Below are positions 63,549 to 64,000 of a stretch of 64,000 nucleotides of DNA, in pieces. The position numbers were made by a program, and so were the translations under genes. Each line of letters opens with the position of its first letter. Within the stretch, counting starts at the first letter, position 1. Source of the stretch: Arthrobacter sp. zg-Y20 (GTDB taxonomy: Bacteria > Actinomycetota > Actinomycetes > Actinomycetales > Micrococcaceae); NCBI RefSeq assembly GCF_030142075.1, contig NZ_CP126241.1:434001-498000 (forward strand), in the 5' to 3' direction. The notes under the pieces were generated by a model. That model ran no database searches, was not told the DNA's origin, and saw nothing but the letters and a program-made list of their open reading frames with translations.

Positions 63549-63578
63549 GACGGCGGCTGCACTTGTGCGGCCGCCGTC
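63549..63578 (+). terminator. Hairpin of the ACGACGGCGG family after the quinone oxidoreductase
   Basis: GACGGCGG pairs with CCGCCGTC and is extended by CTGCAC with GTGCGG around a TT loop. It lies 25 bases after the stop codon and shares the outer stem with hairpins at 48438 and 49358. Confidence 0.65.
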
Positions 63579-63692
63579 ACGTGTATCTGTGACGTGCAAC
63601 TCACCCGCTGATAATCTCTAGGAGCAGGGTCACTCCCTGCCCATCGGTTGAAATGTCAACGCAGACAAGCCACCGCAGATAGAGGGATCATC

Positions 63693-64000
63693 ATGAGCGA
63701 GAACCATCGGCACCGGGCCGAAACTGAAGGAATACCGGACGGCGACGTCCTGGAACAGGACCCGGCACTGCCGCCGGTAGCCGTGGACCCGGAAATGCTG
63801 GCGGCGGAAGACCGCCGGTGGACGCCGGGAAAGATTGCCCTGTGGGCGGGCATCGCCCTGCTGGGCGGCCTGAGCTGGACCATGCTGGCCGTGGTCCGCG
63901 GCGAAACGGTCAACGCCATCTGGTTCGTGTTCGCCGCGGTGTGTACCTATTTCATTGGGTACCGCTTCTACTCCAAGCTCATTGAAGCCAAACTGCTGAA
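63693..64000 (+). CDS. cstA: Carbon starvation protein CstA family, N-terminal part
   Basis: The frame begins at ATG 63693 and leaves the window open (102 codons). A 50-residue acidic leader precedes a first membrane helix (ALWAGIALLGGLSWTMLAVV) and a second with NAIWFVFAAVCTYFIGYRFY, followed by SKLIEAKLL, which is characteristic of CstA proteins. CstA transports peptides or pyruvate during carbon starvation. Only the first two helices are visible. Confidence 0.85.
   Translation, partial: MSENHRHRAETEGIPDGDVLEQDPALPPVAVDPEMLAAEDRRWTPGKIALWAGIALLGGLSWTMLAVVRGETVNAIWFVFAAVCTYFIGYRFYSKLIEAKLL

Overview
The window is high-GC actinobacterial DNA. Gene content and protein style (GTP-type PEP carboxykinase, galTK, crotonase, ExeM-type secreted nuclease, GlxR/PhoP-like sites) suggest a Micrococcaceae member close to Arthrobacter; this is an inference, since no rRNA marker is present. 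It falls into two parts.

Positions 1 to about 29,260 are the right-hand part of a temperate siphophage-type prophage, abutting the 3' end of a tRNA-Arg(ACG) gene (29,264-29,339). Its left end, lysis genes and tail tip lie outside the window. Nearly all phage genes read leftward. From right to left they are: two inward-reading accessory genes and a tyrosine integrase (26.4-29.0 kb); an immunity module with a repressor, an ImmA-like protease and a divergent XRE regulator (25.3-26.4 kb); many small overlapping early genes, including a ParB-like protein, a DnaN-like sliding clamp, a MazG-like protein, a VRR-NUC nuclease and HNH proteins (14.7-25.1 kb); an unusual tRNA gene; small terminase, a large terminase split into ATPase and nuclease genes, portal, MuF-like protein, scaffold, major capsid, connector genes, tail tube, a frameshifted tail assembly chaperone pair, and a truncated tape measure protein.

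Positions 29.3-64 kb are ordinary host chromosome. They hold pckG with a CRP/GlxR-type palindrome; a phosphomannomutase-family gene; a RecQ helicase with a phosphoribosyltransferase-like tail; a coupled adenylate-forming enzyme/nitroreductase-like pair; a TetR-controlled alpha/beta hydrolase; crotonase, aldo/keto reductase, acetyltransferase, S9 peptidase, FAD/NAD(P)-binding, lipoprotein and aldehyde dehydrogenase genes; envelope and stress proteins; a 1,496-residue secreted nuclease/5'-nucleotidase preceded by PHO-box-like repeats; galTK; a MarR regulator; a quinone oxidoreductase; and the start of cstA. Two tRNA-Ser genes (GCU and UGA) lie among them. Strong hairpin terminators separate many units.

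The most interesting signals are a complete -1 frameshift element in the tail chaperone gene, a compact immunity switch with two divergent promoters that both predict leaderless mRNAs, the split terminase, the odd class II phage tRNA, two membrane-anchored accessory genes at the attachment end, the RecQ-PRTase fusion, and the adenylate-former/nitroreductase pair.
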